From: Flavobacterium sangjuense
GTDB taxonomy: Bacteria > Bacteroidota > Bacteroidia > Flavobacteriales > Flavobacteriaceae
Assembly (NCBI RefSeq): GCF_004797125.1
Contig: NZ_CP038810.1
Span: 2,108,001 to 2,172,000 of the forward strand
DNA length: 64,000 nucleotides
Direction: 5' to 3'
Shown: positions 9,548-16,537 of the stretch, piece after piece
How the letters are laid out: each line of letters opens with the position of its first letter
Position numbering within the stretch: position 1 is the stretch's first letter
Made by a program: the position numbers and the translations under genes
The notes under the pieces: model-generated
The model's input: the letters and a program-made list of their open reading frames with translations, nothing else
Told to the model about the DNA's origin: nothing
Databases searched by the model: none

Positions 9548-9581
9548 GGTATTTAATTTAGATTAATAAAATGTAGTTTTT

Positions 9582-9734
9582 CTACACTTTTTCTCCTTTT
9601 ATGATTTTAAGCAATACAACTACGACTGCAGCTAATAGTAAAAGATGGATAATACTGCCTGTGTTGTATATGAAAAACCCTAATGCCCAGAATATGAGTA
9701 ATAATATCACGATTGAGTAAAGTAGATTTTGCAT
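9582..9734 (-). CDS. lmo0937-like small membrane protein
   Basis: A 50-residue protein consisting almost entirely of two hydrophobic helices (LYSIVILLLIFWALGFFIY and IIHLLLLAAVVVVLLKII) with a short Lys-rich tail. It matches the pattern of the lmo0937 family of tiny stress-associated membrane proteins that are common in Bacteroidota. The frame extends 17 codons further upstream, but the ATG before QNLLYS gives the normal family length and a proper membrane start. It precedes the beta-barrel gene on the same strand, 34 bases away. Function is unknown. Confidence 0.75.
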   Translation of the reverse strand: MQNLLYSIVILLLIFWALGFFIYNTGSIIHLLLLAAVVVVLLKIIKGEKV

Positions 9735-9867
9735 GATAGTTTGAAAATTATTTGTTAGTATCCAGTTTGTTTTGATTGACATCATTTAACATTACAAAGT
9801 TGCGTGGATTGTAGGAGGTTTATGTTATAACTTTTTTAGCAATAGTTATAACATTTCCATTTATAGA

Positions 9868-9893
9868 AAATCCTATGCGATAACATAGGATTT
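9868..9893 (-). terminator. Probable terminator of the AraC-RR-kinase operon
   Basis: A 10-bp perfect stem AAATCCTATG/CATAGGATTT has a 6-base loop, 22 bases beyond the kinase stop. On the minus strand it runs into TTTTCTATAAAT, a moderate T tract. Two copies of the palindrome GTTATAAC lie just beyond, at 9825 and 9845. Confidence 0.6.
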
Positions 9894-9914
9894 ATAGATA
9901 AGGAGTAAAGTTAG

Positions 9915-11708
9915 TTAGTGGTTGTCTTCCGGAAGGTAAATGGTAAAAGTTGCTCCGGCATTTGGTTTTCCTTTGGCAAAAATAAATCCCTTATGGTTTT
10001 CAACAATTTTTTTACAAATGGCCAAACCAATTCCGGTACCAACATATTCATTCTTATTATGAAGACGGTTGAATAATACAAATATTTTTTCAGCATATTC
10101 CTGCTCAAAACCAATCCCGTTATCTGTAAAAGTAATTTTATAGAACTTGTCTTTTGTCTTTTTAGGAATCAATTCTTCCTCGAAAGCAATTACCTTTTTG
10201 CACGAAATTTTAATTTTCGGAACAGTGTCGGTTTTGCTGTATTTTAGTGAATTGCCAATCAGATTAGCAAATAATTGCTGGATTTGAAACGAAATTACAG
10301 TCATTACCGGCAACTTATCACTTTTGATAATCGCATTTTTTTCCTCGATTGATTGCAATAGATCGTTTTTAGCATTTTCTATTAAGTCATTCAAGTCGGT
10401 ACTTTCAAAAACTTTCTCTGTTTTTGTAGTTCTCGAATATTGCAACAAATCATCAATAAGAATTCGCATTCGTTCAACAGAATTGTTGATTCGGGTCATG
10501 AACTCTTTTCCGTTTTCGGATAGGTTGTCATATTCTTTGTCAGCCAATCGGGAAACAAAGGTTTGAATTTTCCGCAATGGTTCCTGTAAATCATGACTGG
10601 CAACATAATTAAAAGCGACCAGTTCTTTATTACTGGCTTCTAATTCTATGTTTTGTTGTTCCAATGACAAAGAAGCCAAAACTTCTTCCGTAACATCACT
10701 GGTGGTTCCAATTAAAATTTCTTGTCCTGATTTATTGGTTACAATTCGGGCTGTAGTTCTAAAATATCTGACTTTCTTATCTTTTCTAATCACTCTGTAA
10801 GTAAATGGTGCCATGCTGCCATTTTCTATCATTTTAGAACTAGCCTCACTAAAAGCGGAAAGATCTTCAGGATGAATATACTTCATAAAGTTTTCCTGGC
10901 TAGCAAAAAAAGCTTTCGGTTCATAACCAAGCAGTCGATAACTGTTGTCTGAAAAAGTATATTCTTTGGTATCAACATTTAATTGCCAACTACCAAAACT
11001 ACCGACTATTTCAGCCAGATTATTTGATTCATTCAACACAACCAGACTGTTGTTGGAAATTTGTAATTTATCTAAATCTTTAATAATTCGGGTATAGGAA
11101 ATAGAGATTAACAAAAGCGTAATCAAAAGCGTTATATAAACAAAAATTGGAGTAACCTTGATGGTGTCTTTATAATACAATTCTCTTCCTTTTAATGTTT
11201 TTTTCTCATAAAGAATCATTTTATCTATTTGATTCCGAATGCTATCCATTGTTTCCTTACCAATAATTAAAGCTTTTTTTATTTCTTTATCATCTATTGA
11301 TTTTTTTAGCGATAAATGCAAGGTAATAGAAAGATAATTTTGTCTTTTACTGATGAAAAATTCTAATTTTCGGAGATTATTTTCTTGAGCAGGATTATCT
11401 TTTGTATATTTTTTAACTTTAGCAAAAGAACCATCAATTTTCGTTTTGGATTTTATATAAGGAACTAAAAAGGTAGAATCTTTAGTGATTAAAAATCCAC
11501 GCTGACCGGTTTCAGCATCTTTTATATACGACATTAAACGTTCCAATTCTAGGTTGATATCATAGGAATGAGTAACCCGTTTAGAAGAACTATCTAATAC
11601 ACTAATATGCTTGAAAGTTACGGCTGCAATGAAAAAAATAGCAAAAATAGAAACCACAAAAATGCTTTTGAGAAAAATAGCCGATTTATAGATTCTACTT
11701 AATTTCAT
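9915..11708 (-). CDS. Sensor histidine kinase (CHASE3-PAS-HisKA-HATPase)
   Basis: This 597-residue membrane kinase has TM1 near residues 12-32 and an extracytoplasmic CHASE3-like helical region around 40-185, including the SYIKDAETGQRGFLIT signature. TM2 is near 187-207 and a PAS domain spans about 225-345 (FSDNSYRLLGYEP, HPEDLSAF). The HisKA phospho-acceptor lies in YVASHDLQEPLRKI near residue 372. The HATPase domain has the N box NLIGNSLKYSK, the G1 box DNGIGF and the G2 box GTGIGLAICKKIV. The organisation is like that of cyanobacterial phytochrome-like and other DHDLQEPLRK-type kinases whose partner is a stand-alone receiver. The gene lies 12 bases downstream of a response regulator. The signal sensed is unknown. 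Confidence 0.93.
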   Translation of the reverse strand: MKLSRIYKSAIFLKSIFVVSIFAIFFIAAVTFKHISVLDSSSKRVTHSYDINLELERLMSYIKDAETGQRGFLITKDSTFLVPYIKSKTKIDGSFAKVKKYTKDNPAQENNLRKLEFFISKRQNYLSITLHLSLKKSIDDKEIKKALIIGKETMDSIRNQIDKMILYEKKTLKGRELYYKDTIKVTPIFVYITLLITLLLISISYTRIIKDLDKLQISNNSLVVLNESNNLAEIVGSFGSWQLNVDTKEYTFSDNSYRLLGYEPKAFFASQENFMKYIHPEDLSAFSEASSKMIENGSMAPFTYRVIRKDKKVRYFRTTARIVTNKSGQEILIGTTSDVTEEVLASLSLEQQNIELEASNKELVAFNYVASHDLQEPLRKIQTFVSRLADKEYDNLSENGKEFMTRINNSVERMRILIDDLLQYSRTTKTEKVFESTDLNDLIENAKNDLLQSIEEKNAIIKSDKLPVMTVISFQIQQLFANLIGNSLKYSKTDTVPKIKISCKKVIAFEEELIPKKTKDKFYKITFTDNGIGFEQEYAEKIFVLFNRLHNKNEYVGTGIGLAICKKIVENHKGFIFAKGKPNAGATFTIYLPEDNH

Positions 11709-11720
11709 GATTTCAATAAT

Positions 11721-12167
11721 TTACAATCGAAGTAAAAAATTATCTCTGTTTAATCCCGAAGTATAATATTGCCAGTTTATGGTAACTACATCCGACAATA
11801 CTTTTTTCAGTGTAGTAAAATCACTTGGCTTTTTTATATAGATATTGGCACCAAGTACAAAAGTTTCTTCGATATGTTCTTCTGAAGATGAAGTTGAAAA
11901 AATGGCAATAGCAATATCGCTAAAACGATCGTCTTTCTTTATTTCATTGAGACATTCAATTCCGTTTTTCTTTGGCATGTTTAAATCGAGAAATAAGACA
12001 TTAGGCAAAACAGCATTTGGAGTATTTAAATAATCCATCAATTCTACGCCGTCATTAAATGTATTTACTTTTGTATTGATTTTCATTTCTTCAAATGCAT
12101 CAGTAAAAAGCATCCTATCGTCTTCGTCATCGTCGGCCAAAATAATGTGTATATAATCCTTATCCAT
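11721..12167 (-). CDS. Single-domain response regulator (Rcp1-like)
   Basis: A 148-residue stand-alone receiver domain. The acidic pocket is ADDDEDD near residues 10-16, the phospho-acceptor Asp is in FLDLNMPKKNG near residue 60, the conserved Ser/Thr is in IFSTSSS, and the Lys is in YIKKPSDF. There is no output domain, so it probably works by protein-protein contact or phosphorelay. It sits between an AraC-type regulator and the histidine kinase, separated by 5 and 12 bases respectively, so all three are one operon. The HDLQEPLRK-type kinase and this Rcp1-like receiver are a usual pairing. Confidence 0.95.
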   Translation of the reverse strand: MDKDYIHIILADDDEDDRMLFTDAFEEMKINTKVNTFNDGVELMDYLNTPNAVLPNVLFLDLNMPKKNGIECLNEIKKDDRFSDIAIAIFSTSSSEEHIEETFVLGANIYIKKPSDFTTLKKVLSDVVTINWQYYTSGLNRDNFLLRL

Positions 12168-12172
12168 ATGTC

Positions 12173-12730
12173 TTATTTTTTTGTGGCGATTTCTCTTCTT
12201 TTTGTTATTATTCGCTGAAAGGCTGAAGGTGTAATTCCGGTAACATTTTTAAATTGTGTACTTAAATGCGCCACACTCGAATAATTGAGTTGGAAAGCAA
12301 TTTCAGTCAAGCTCAAATCACTGCTTACAATTAATTGCTTGGCATATTCTATTTTTTGCAAAATAATGTAATTCTCAATTGAAGTGTAGGTTACATCAGA
12401 AAACAAATTGGAAAGATAGCCATAGCTGTGACTCAACTTTTCGGCAAGATAAACGGAACTTTTGACATTAACTAGTTCAGGGCTGTGAATCATCTCAATT
12501 ATGGCATCTTTTATTTTTTGAACCAAGACACTTTTTTGATTTTCGATAATATCAATACCATATTCTTTAAGCTCTTCGGTCAAAGCCTTAAAAACAGAAG
12601 CATCAATTTTCCCCAGAACATCAACTTCACCAAAACCTAATATTCGATAGTTGATATTATGTTTGATGAGTTTTTCTTCTAAAACTTTTCGGCAAACTGC
12701 GTTAAAATCAAATTTGATAAAGATTTTCAT
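12173..12730 (-). CDS. AraC-family transcriptional regulator with a short N-terminal domain
   Basis: A 185-residue protein. The C-terminal 100 residues are an AraC/XylS double helix-turn-helix, with SSVYLAEKLSHSYGYLSNLF for the first helix pair and SLTEIAFQLNYSSVAHLSTQF near 140-160 for the second. The N-terminal 65 residues (MKIFIKFDFNAVCRKVLEEK and following) look like a small alternating beta-alpha fold, not the usual cupin. I know related proteins in Flavobacteriia as helix-turn-helix proteins without a named ligand. It is the first gene of the regulator-receiver-kinase operon, which suggests it carries the DNA-binding output of that pathway; this is an inference. A terminator-like hairpin lies 52 bases upstream of its ATG. 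Confidence 0.88.
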   Translation of the reverse strand: MKIFIKFDFNAVCRKVLEEKLIKHNINYRILGFGEVDVLGKIDASVFKALTEELKEYGIDIIENQKSVLVQKIKDAIIEMIHSPELVNVKSSVYLAEKLSHSYGYLSNLFSDVTYTSIENYIILQKIEYAKQLIVSSDLSLTEIAFQLNYSSVAHLSTQFKNVTGITPSAFQRIITKRREIATKK

Positions 12731-12781
12731 AAAAATGGATTCAGCGTTAATTATTGTAAATGTAATAAAATAATGCTATCA

Positions 12782-12809
12782 AAAAAGCCGTATTGTTATA
12801 CGGCTTTTT
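12782..12809 (-). terminator. Intrinsic terminator upstream of the AraC operon
   Basis: A 12-bp stem AAAAAGCCGTAT with complement and a 4-base loop is followed on the minus strand by six T. It stands between the AraC gene start (12730) and a -7 box at 12875-12882, not after any annotated gene, so it ends a short upstream transcript or attenuates the operon. Confidence 0.75.
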
Positions 12810-12868
12810 CTTTCTCTCTAACCCCAACTTTTATTATAGCCAAATGATAGTAGATTTGAGTATCATTT
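12782..12868 (-). ncRNA. Candidate short RNA or attenuated leader
   Basis: On the minus strand a -7 box (TATCTTTG, 12875-12882) is followed about 7 bases later by an inverted repeat (CAAATGATA at 12841 and TATCATTTG at 12861, 11-base spacer), then a pyrimidine-poor linker, then a strong intrinsic terminator. The predicted product is about 87 bases. It contains a potential 10-codon reading frame at 12834-12866, MILKSTIIWL, beginning within the inverted repeat. It could be a free small RNA or a leader controlling the AraC-receiver-kinase operon. Nothing beyond this architecture supports it. Confidence 0.3.
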
Positions 12869-12874
12869 GCTTTA

Positions 12875-12882
12875 CAAAGATA
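12875..12882 (-). promoter_or_regulatory. Candidate -7 box upstream of the AraC operon leader
   Basis: The minus strand reads TATCTTTG, matching TANNTTTG. A 9-bp inverted repeat starts a few bases downstream and would overlap the transcription start, so it could be an operator. Confidence 0.45.
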
Positions 12883-12957
12883 TCCTACCTTTTTAAGGAT
12901 GGGTTATATAATTTTAGGGCATTGTTATATTTTTTCCACTTTTTAGTTTCCAATTTG

Positions 12958-12965
12958 TAACTTTG
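12958..12965 (+). promoter_or_regulatory. Candidate -7 box for pyrF
   Basis: TAACTTTG matches TANNTTTG and lies 18 bases before the pyrF ATG at 12984. It overlaps the upstream in-frame extension of the pyrF frame, which argues for the later ATG. Confidence 0.5.
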
Positions 12966-12983
12966 TACCACACAACTACAAAA

Positions 12984-13802
12984 ATGACAACACAACAACT
13001 CGTTCAACAAATCCAACAAAAAAAATCTTTTCTTTGTATTGGTCTCGATGTAGATTTGACTAAAATTCCACAACATTTACTGGAACTCGAAGATCCAATT
13101 TTTGAATTCAATAAAGCCATTATCGATGCCACTCACGATTTGTGCGTTTCCTATAAACCCAATATGGCTTTTTATGAAGCCTACGGATTAAAAGGCTGGC
13201 AGTCGCTACAAAAAACTATTAATTATTTAAACGAAAAGCATCCTGAAATTTTCACCATCGCTGACGCTAAACGCGGAGATATCGGAAACACATCAGCGAT
13301 GTATGCCAAAGCTTTTTTGGAAGATTTGAATTTTGACAGCATAACCGTTGCACCTTATATGGGCAAAGATTCAGTTGAACCATTTTTAGCTTTTGAAAAT
13401 AAGTTTGCCATCATGTTAGCACTGACTTCCAATGAAGGTGCATTCGATTTTCAGACTAAAAACGCAGATGGAGAAGAGCTTTTTAAAACAGTAATTAAAA
13501 CGTCTAAAACCTGGAAAAATTCACAAAACTTGATGTATGTCGTTGGCGCAACCAAAGCGGAATATTTTGCTGAGATTCGAAAAACAGTTCCAAATAGTTT
13601 TCTGCTCGTTCCCGGAGTTGGCGCTCAAGGGGGAAGTTTATATGATGTTTGCAGTTATGGTATGAATGATGAAGTTGGTTTGCTTATTAATTCATCCCGT
13701 GGAATTATTTATGCTTCCAACGGAAAGGATTTTGCTGAAAAGGCTAGGGAAGAAGCCTTGAAAATACAGCAGGAAATGGAAGTGATTCTTGCAAATAAAT
13801 AG
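12984..13802 (+). CDS. pyrF: Orotidine 5'-phosphate decarboxylase
   Basis: This 272-residue cytoplasmic enzyme converts OMP to UMP, the last step of de novo pyrimidine synthesis. The catalytic motif is [20 protein letters not shown], with the Lys near residue 96. The substrate-phosphate region is near [11 protein letters not shown]. The sequence belongs to the longer (about 270 residue) type 2 group common in Bacteroidota and Actinobacteria. The ATG at 12984 is chosen because the frame upstream runs through the promoter box. The next gene begins 5 bases after its stop, so the two are cotranscribed. Confidence 0.97.
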   Translation: MTTQQLVQQIQQKKSFLCIGLDVDLTKIPQHLLELEDPIFEFNKAIIDATHDLCVSYKPNMAFYEAYGLKGWQSLQKTINYLNEKHPEIFTIADAKRGDIGNTSAMYAKAFLEDLNFDSITVAPYMGKDSVEPFLAFENKFAIMLALTSNEGAFDFQTKNADGEELFKTVIKTSKTWKNSQNLMYVVGATKAEYFAEIRKTVPNSFLLVPGVGAQGGSLYDVCSYGMNDEVGLLINSSRGIIYASNGKDFAEKAREEALKIQQEMEVILANK

Positions 13803-13807
13803 TCGTT

Positions 13808-14608
13808 TTGAAAACGTTTGCAGACCAACTCGGCACAATCCACACTTTTGAGAACATTCCGAAAAGAATCGTTTCTCTTGTACCTTCTCAAACAGAACTG
13901 CTATACGATTTGGGTTTGGAAGAAAGCATCGTTGGAATTACTAAATTCTGTGTGCATCCTTTTCATTTCAAATCGACAAAGAAAATTATTGGTGGCACCA
14001 AAAAAGTGCATTTCGAAAAAATAAGATTACTCCAACCCGACATTATCATTGCCAACAAGGAAGAGAACACTCAGGAAGTTGTTGAGCAACTTTCTAAAAT
14101 CTGCCCCGTTTGGGTTACCGATATTATCACTTTGGAAGACAATTTGAAAATGATAACTGACTTTGGCTTACTGTTTAACAAAAGAACCGAAGCTCAAAAA
14201 TGGGTGGATAAAATAAATTTTGCACACCAAAATTTTCTGAATTTTATCAAAGATAAAGAAGTACTAAAAGTAGCTTATTTTATTTGGGCAAACCCGTATA
14301 TGGTTGCCGGAAACAATACGTTTATTAACGAAATGCTTAAATTCAATAACTTTCAAAATATTTATGAAAATAGGGAAGAACGTTATCCCGAAATAATTAT
14401 CCAAAAGATGCGAATTCAAGGCGATCCTGATTTGATTTTACTTTCATCGGAACCTTTTCCTTTTACTGATGAACATGCTTTTGAATTAGGAAGATTTACA
14501 CATCATGCCAAAACAGTTTTTGTGGATGGCGAAATGTTTTCCTGGTATGGAAGTCGGTTAATAAAAGCATTTGATTATTTCAAAAAACTACACGAAAGCA
14601 TTGCATAA
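13808..14608 (+). CDS. Leaderless helical-backbone metal receptor (BtuF-like) protein
   Basis: A 266-residue protein of the BtuF/FhuD periplasmic-binding family: PKRIVSLVPSQTELLYDLGL, the FCVHP segment and LQPDIIIANKEEN are typical of cobalamin or iron-chelate binding proteins. No signal peptide is present. The only available start is the TTG at 13808, because a stop lies four codons upstream in the same frame, and the protein begins directly with the binding domain. It is therefore predicted to be cytoplasmic, unlike a normal ABC transporter binding protein. No permease or ATPase gene lies nearby. It is translated 5 bases after pyrF. The ligand is unknown; a role in metal or corrinoid handling is an inference. 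Confidence 0.85.
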   Translation: MKTFADQLGTIHTFENIPKRIVSLVPSQTELLYDLGLEESIVGITKFCVHPFHFKSTKKIIGGTKKVHFEKIRLLQPDIIIANKEENTQEVVEQLSKICPVWVTDIITLEDNLKMITDFGLLFNKRTEAQKWVDKINFAHQNFLNFIKDKEVLKVAYFIWANPYMVAGNNTFINEMLKFNNFQNIYENREERYPEIIIQKMRIQGDPDLILLSSEPFPFTDEHAFELGRFTHHAKTVFVDGEMFSWYGSRLIKAFDYFKKLHESIA

Positions 14609-14612
14609 AAAA

Positions 14613-14639
14613 AATCCGGTGTTTTGGGAACACCGGATT
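14613..14639. terminator. Intrinsic terminator after the pyrF operon
   Basis: An 11-bp stem AATCCGGTGTT with complement and a TTGGG loop lies between convergent genes, with A-rich sequence before it and CTTT after it. Confidence 0.85.
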
Positions 14640-14766
14640 CTTTAAACTAACCCTAACCAAAATAATAAAAAACCAAATTTATTACAGTACAAATATACGC
14701 TGCCTTTTTAGCTTTTACTGTTAAGGTTATGTTATACTTATGTTATTGATTTCTAAAAATTTAGAT

Positions 14767-15480
14767 CTACTTTTTGTCCTGCATTGCAAATACTTGTTGC
14801 AGCAAAGTAGAAGTTCTTGAACTTAGGTTGGTTCTGATGTTTTTTTCTTCCACAGCAATCATTTTATAAACACCTTCTAACGCTTTATTGGTAGTATAAT
14901 CGGTTAAATCAGGATTGACTTTTTTAACAAATGGAATGTTGTTGTATTTGGAGATAATATTTGTCCAGACTTTATCAGCTCCCACTTTTGCAAAAGAGTT
15001 TTTGATAACCGGATTGAATTTAGCGTATAAAGGAGTAGTCGTAGTAGATTGAAGATAAGTAGTTGCAGAACTTTCGTTACCCATCAAAATATTTTTAGCA
15101 TCTGTAAAAGTCATTTGTTTTACGGCATTCACAAAAATTGGTGTTGCTTCTTTTGTGGCATCTTCTGCAGCACGGTTCAGCATTTTTATACCATCATCTG
15201 CAAGAGAACCCAATCCTATTTTTCGCAAGGCTTTATCTACTTTTTGCAACTCTTCGGGCATTAGGATTTTTACCGCTTCGTTTTTATAAAACCCATCAAC
15301 AGCAGTCAACTTCGATACTTGTTTGGTGATTCCGTTATTCAACGCTTCTTTTAATCCACCTGCTATATCAAGGCTTTGTGTGGAGTTAGGAAGTTGATTG
15401 GCAATTTGTTGTAATTCGGCGCAACTCATAAAAACAAACATTAGGGCAAAAGCAGCGGTAATAGATAGGAACTTTTTCAT
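14767..15480 (-). CDS. DUF4197 lipoprotein
   Basis: A 237-residue protein with a lipoprotein signal (MKKFLSITAAFALMFVFMSC, lipobox FMSC). An all-helical DUF4197 body follows, recognisable from GGLKEALNNGITKQVSKLTAVDG-type sequence, the IKMLNRAAEDATKEA helix and the AKNILMG segment followed by ATTYLQSTTT. DUF4197 proteins are widespread in Gram-negative bacteria, are attached to the membrane on the periplasmic side, and have no established function. The gene stands alone, convergent with the pyrF operon and 50 bases downstream of purU. Confidence 0.88.
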   Translation of the reverse strand: MKKFLSITAAFALMFVFMSCAELQQIANQLPNSTQSLDIAGGLKEALNNGITKQVSKLTAVDGFYKNEAVKILMPEELQKVDKALRKIGLGSLADDGIKMLNRAAEDATKEATPIFVNAVKQMTFTDAKNILMGNESSATTYLQSTTTTPLYAKFNPVIKNSFAKVGADKVWTNIISKYNNIPFVKKVNPDLTDYTTNKALEGVYKMIAVEEKNIRTNLSSRTSTLLQQVFAMQDKK

Positions 15481-15530
15481 AGTAAAATTTTTTTTCGATG
15501 TCTTGCAAAAATAAAGCCAAAAAATGAATG

Positions 15531-16385
15531 CTAAGCAAAAACAACTGTTTTATTATTGTAAACCATCGTTTTTCTTTCGGCATGCAATTTTATGGCTCTT
15601 GCCAAAACCATGCGTTCTAAATCTTTTCCTTTCATGATAAAGTCTTCTATCGAATGGCTGTGCGTTACCCGAGTAATATCTTGCTCAATAATCGGTCCTT
15701 CATCCAATTCTTCAGTAACATAATGACTGGTAGCTCCAATAATTTTCACACCACGGTTAAAAGCGGAATGATAAGGTTTCGCTCCGGGAAAAGCTGGTAA
15801 AAAAGAATGGTGAATATTGATAATTTTGTTTTTATACAATTCAATCAGATTAGGCGTGATAATCTGCATATAGCGCGCCAAAACAATGAAATCAATTTGG
15901 TGTTCTTTTAGAATTTCTATCTGAGCTTTTTCTCCGGCTTCTTTGTTCTCTTTGGTAAATGGAATGTAGTGATACGGAATCGAAAAGCGTTTGGCAACAT
16001 TACTCAAATCATTGTGATTACTTATAATCAAAGGAATTTCTACATGTAATTCACCAGTGCTGAATCTCGAAAGAATATCATACAAACAATGATCATATTT
16101 AGAAACAAAAATCGCCATTCTCGGTTTTCGCTCCTGAAGCTGAACTGACCACGACATAGAAAAAGGAGTAGCTAGGTTTTTCTGAAAGTTATCCTTAATG
16201 TCATTCAAATTAAAATGGTCTTTAGCAAATTCACATACCAATCGCATAAAAAAGACATCCTGATCACCATCTACATGCTGGTCAAGGTAAATAATGTTTC
16301 CTTCAATAGAAGCAATATAGTTGGTAACAGCTGCTATAATTCCCTTTTGATCTCGGCAATGGATGAGTATGACAATTTTATTCAT
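15531..16385 (-). CDS. purU: Formyltetrahydrofolate deformylase
   Basis: This 284-residue cytoplasmic enzyme hydrolyses 10-formyl-THF to THF and formate, balancing one-carbon pools and supplying formate to purine synthesis. An N-terminal ACT domain (about residues 3-80, IHCRDQKGIIAAVTNYIAS) precedes a formyl-transferase-like domain. The catalytic His is in NIHHSFLPAFPGAKPYH and the catalytic Asp in LDEGPIIEQD. Length matches PurU. The N terminus MNKIVILIHCRDQKG fits the ATG at 16385. It diverges from the icmF gene with about 150 bases between them. Confidence 0.96.
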   Translation of the reverse strand: MNKIVILIHCRDQKGIIAAVTNYIASIEGNIIYLDQHVDGDQDVFFMRLVCEFAKDHFNLNDIKDNFQKNLATPFSMSWSVQLQERKPRMAIFVSKYDHCLYDILSRFSTGELHVEIPLIISNHNDLSNVAKRFSIPYHYIPFTKENKEAGEKAQIEILKEHQIDFIVLARYMQIITPNLIELYKNKIINIHHSFLPAFPGAKPYHSAFNRGVKIIGATSHYVTEELDEGPIIEQDITRVTHSHSIEDFIMKGKDLERMVLARAIKLHAERKTMVYNNKTVVFA

Positions 16386-16537
16386 TTGATATTGAAATGC
16401 TTGGTTCTGTATTCCAAATCTAAACTTATTTTGCTTTGATTTTTGAAAAAAACTAATTTTTATGTTTTGTACTAATTAATAGTCCATTTTTTGAAAAATC
16501 CTTAAATTGCGTGCTCAAAACAGACACTTATTTAACA

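Noticed and set aside
9825..9852. Pair of GTTATAAC palindromes as an operator
   Set aside because: They lie downstream of the kinase operon and not near a clear promoter; AT-rich palindromes of 8 bases are expected by chance here.
16511..16537. GTG start for icmF nine codons upstream
   Set aside because: The added residues have no family counterpart and an ATG suits the B12-domain N terminus better.
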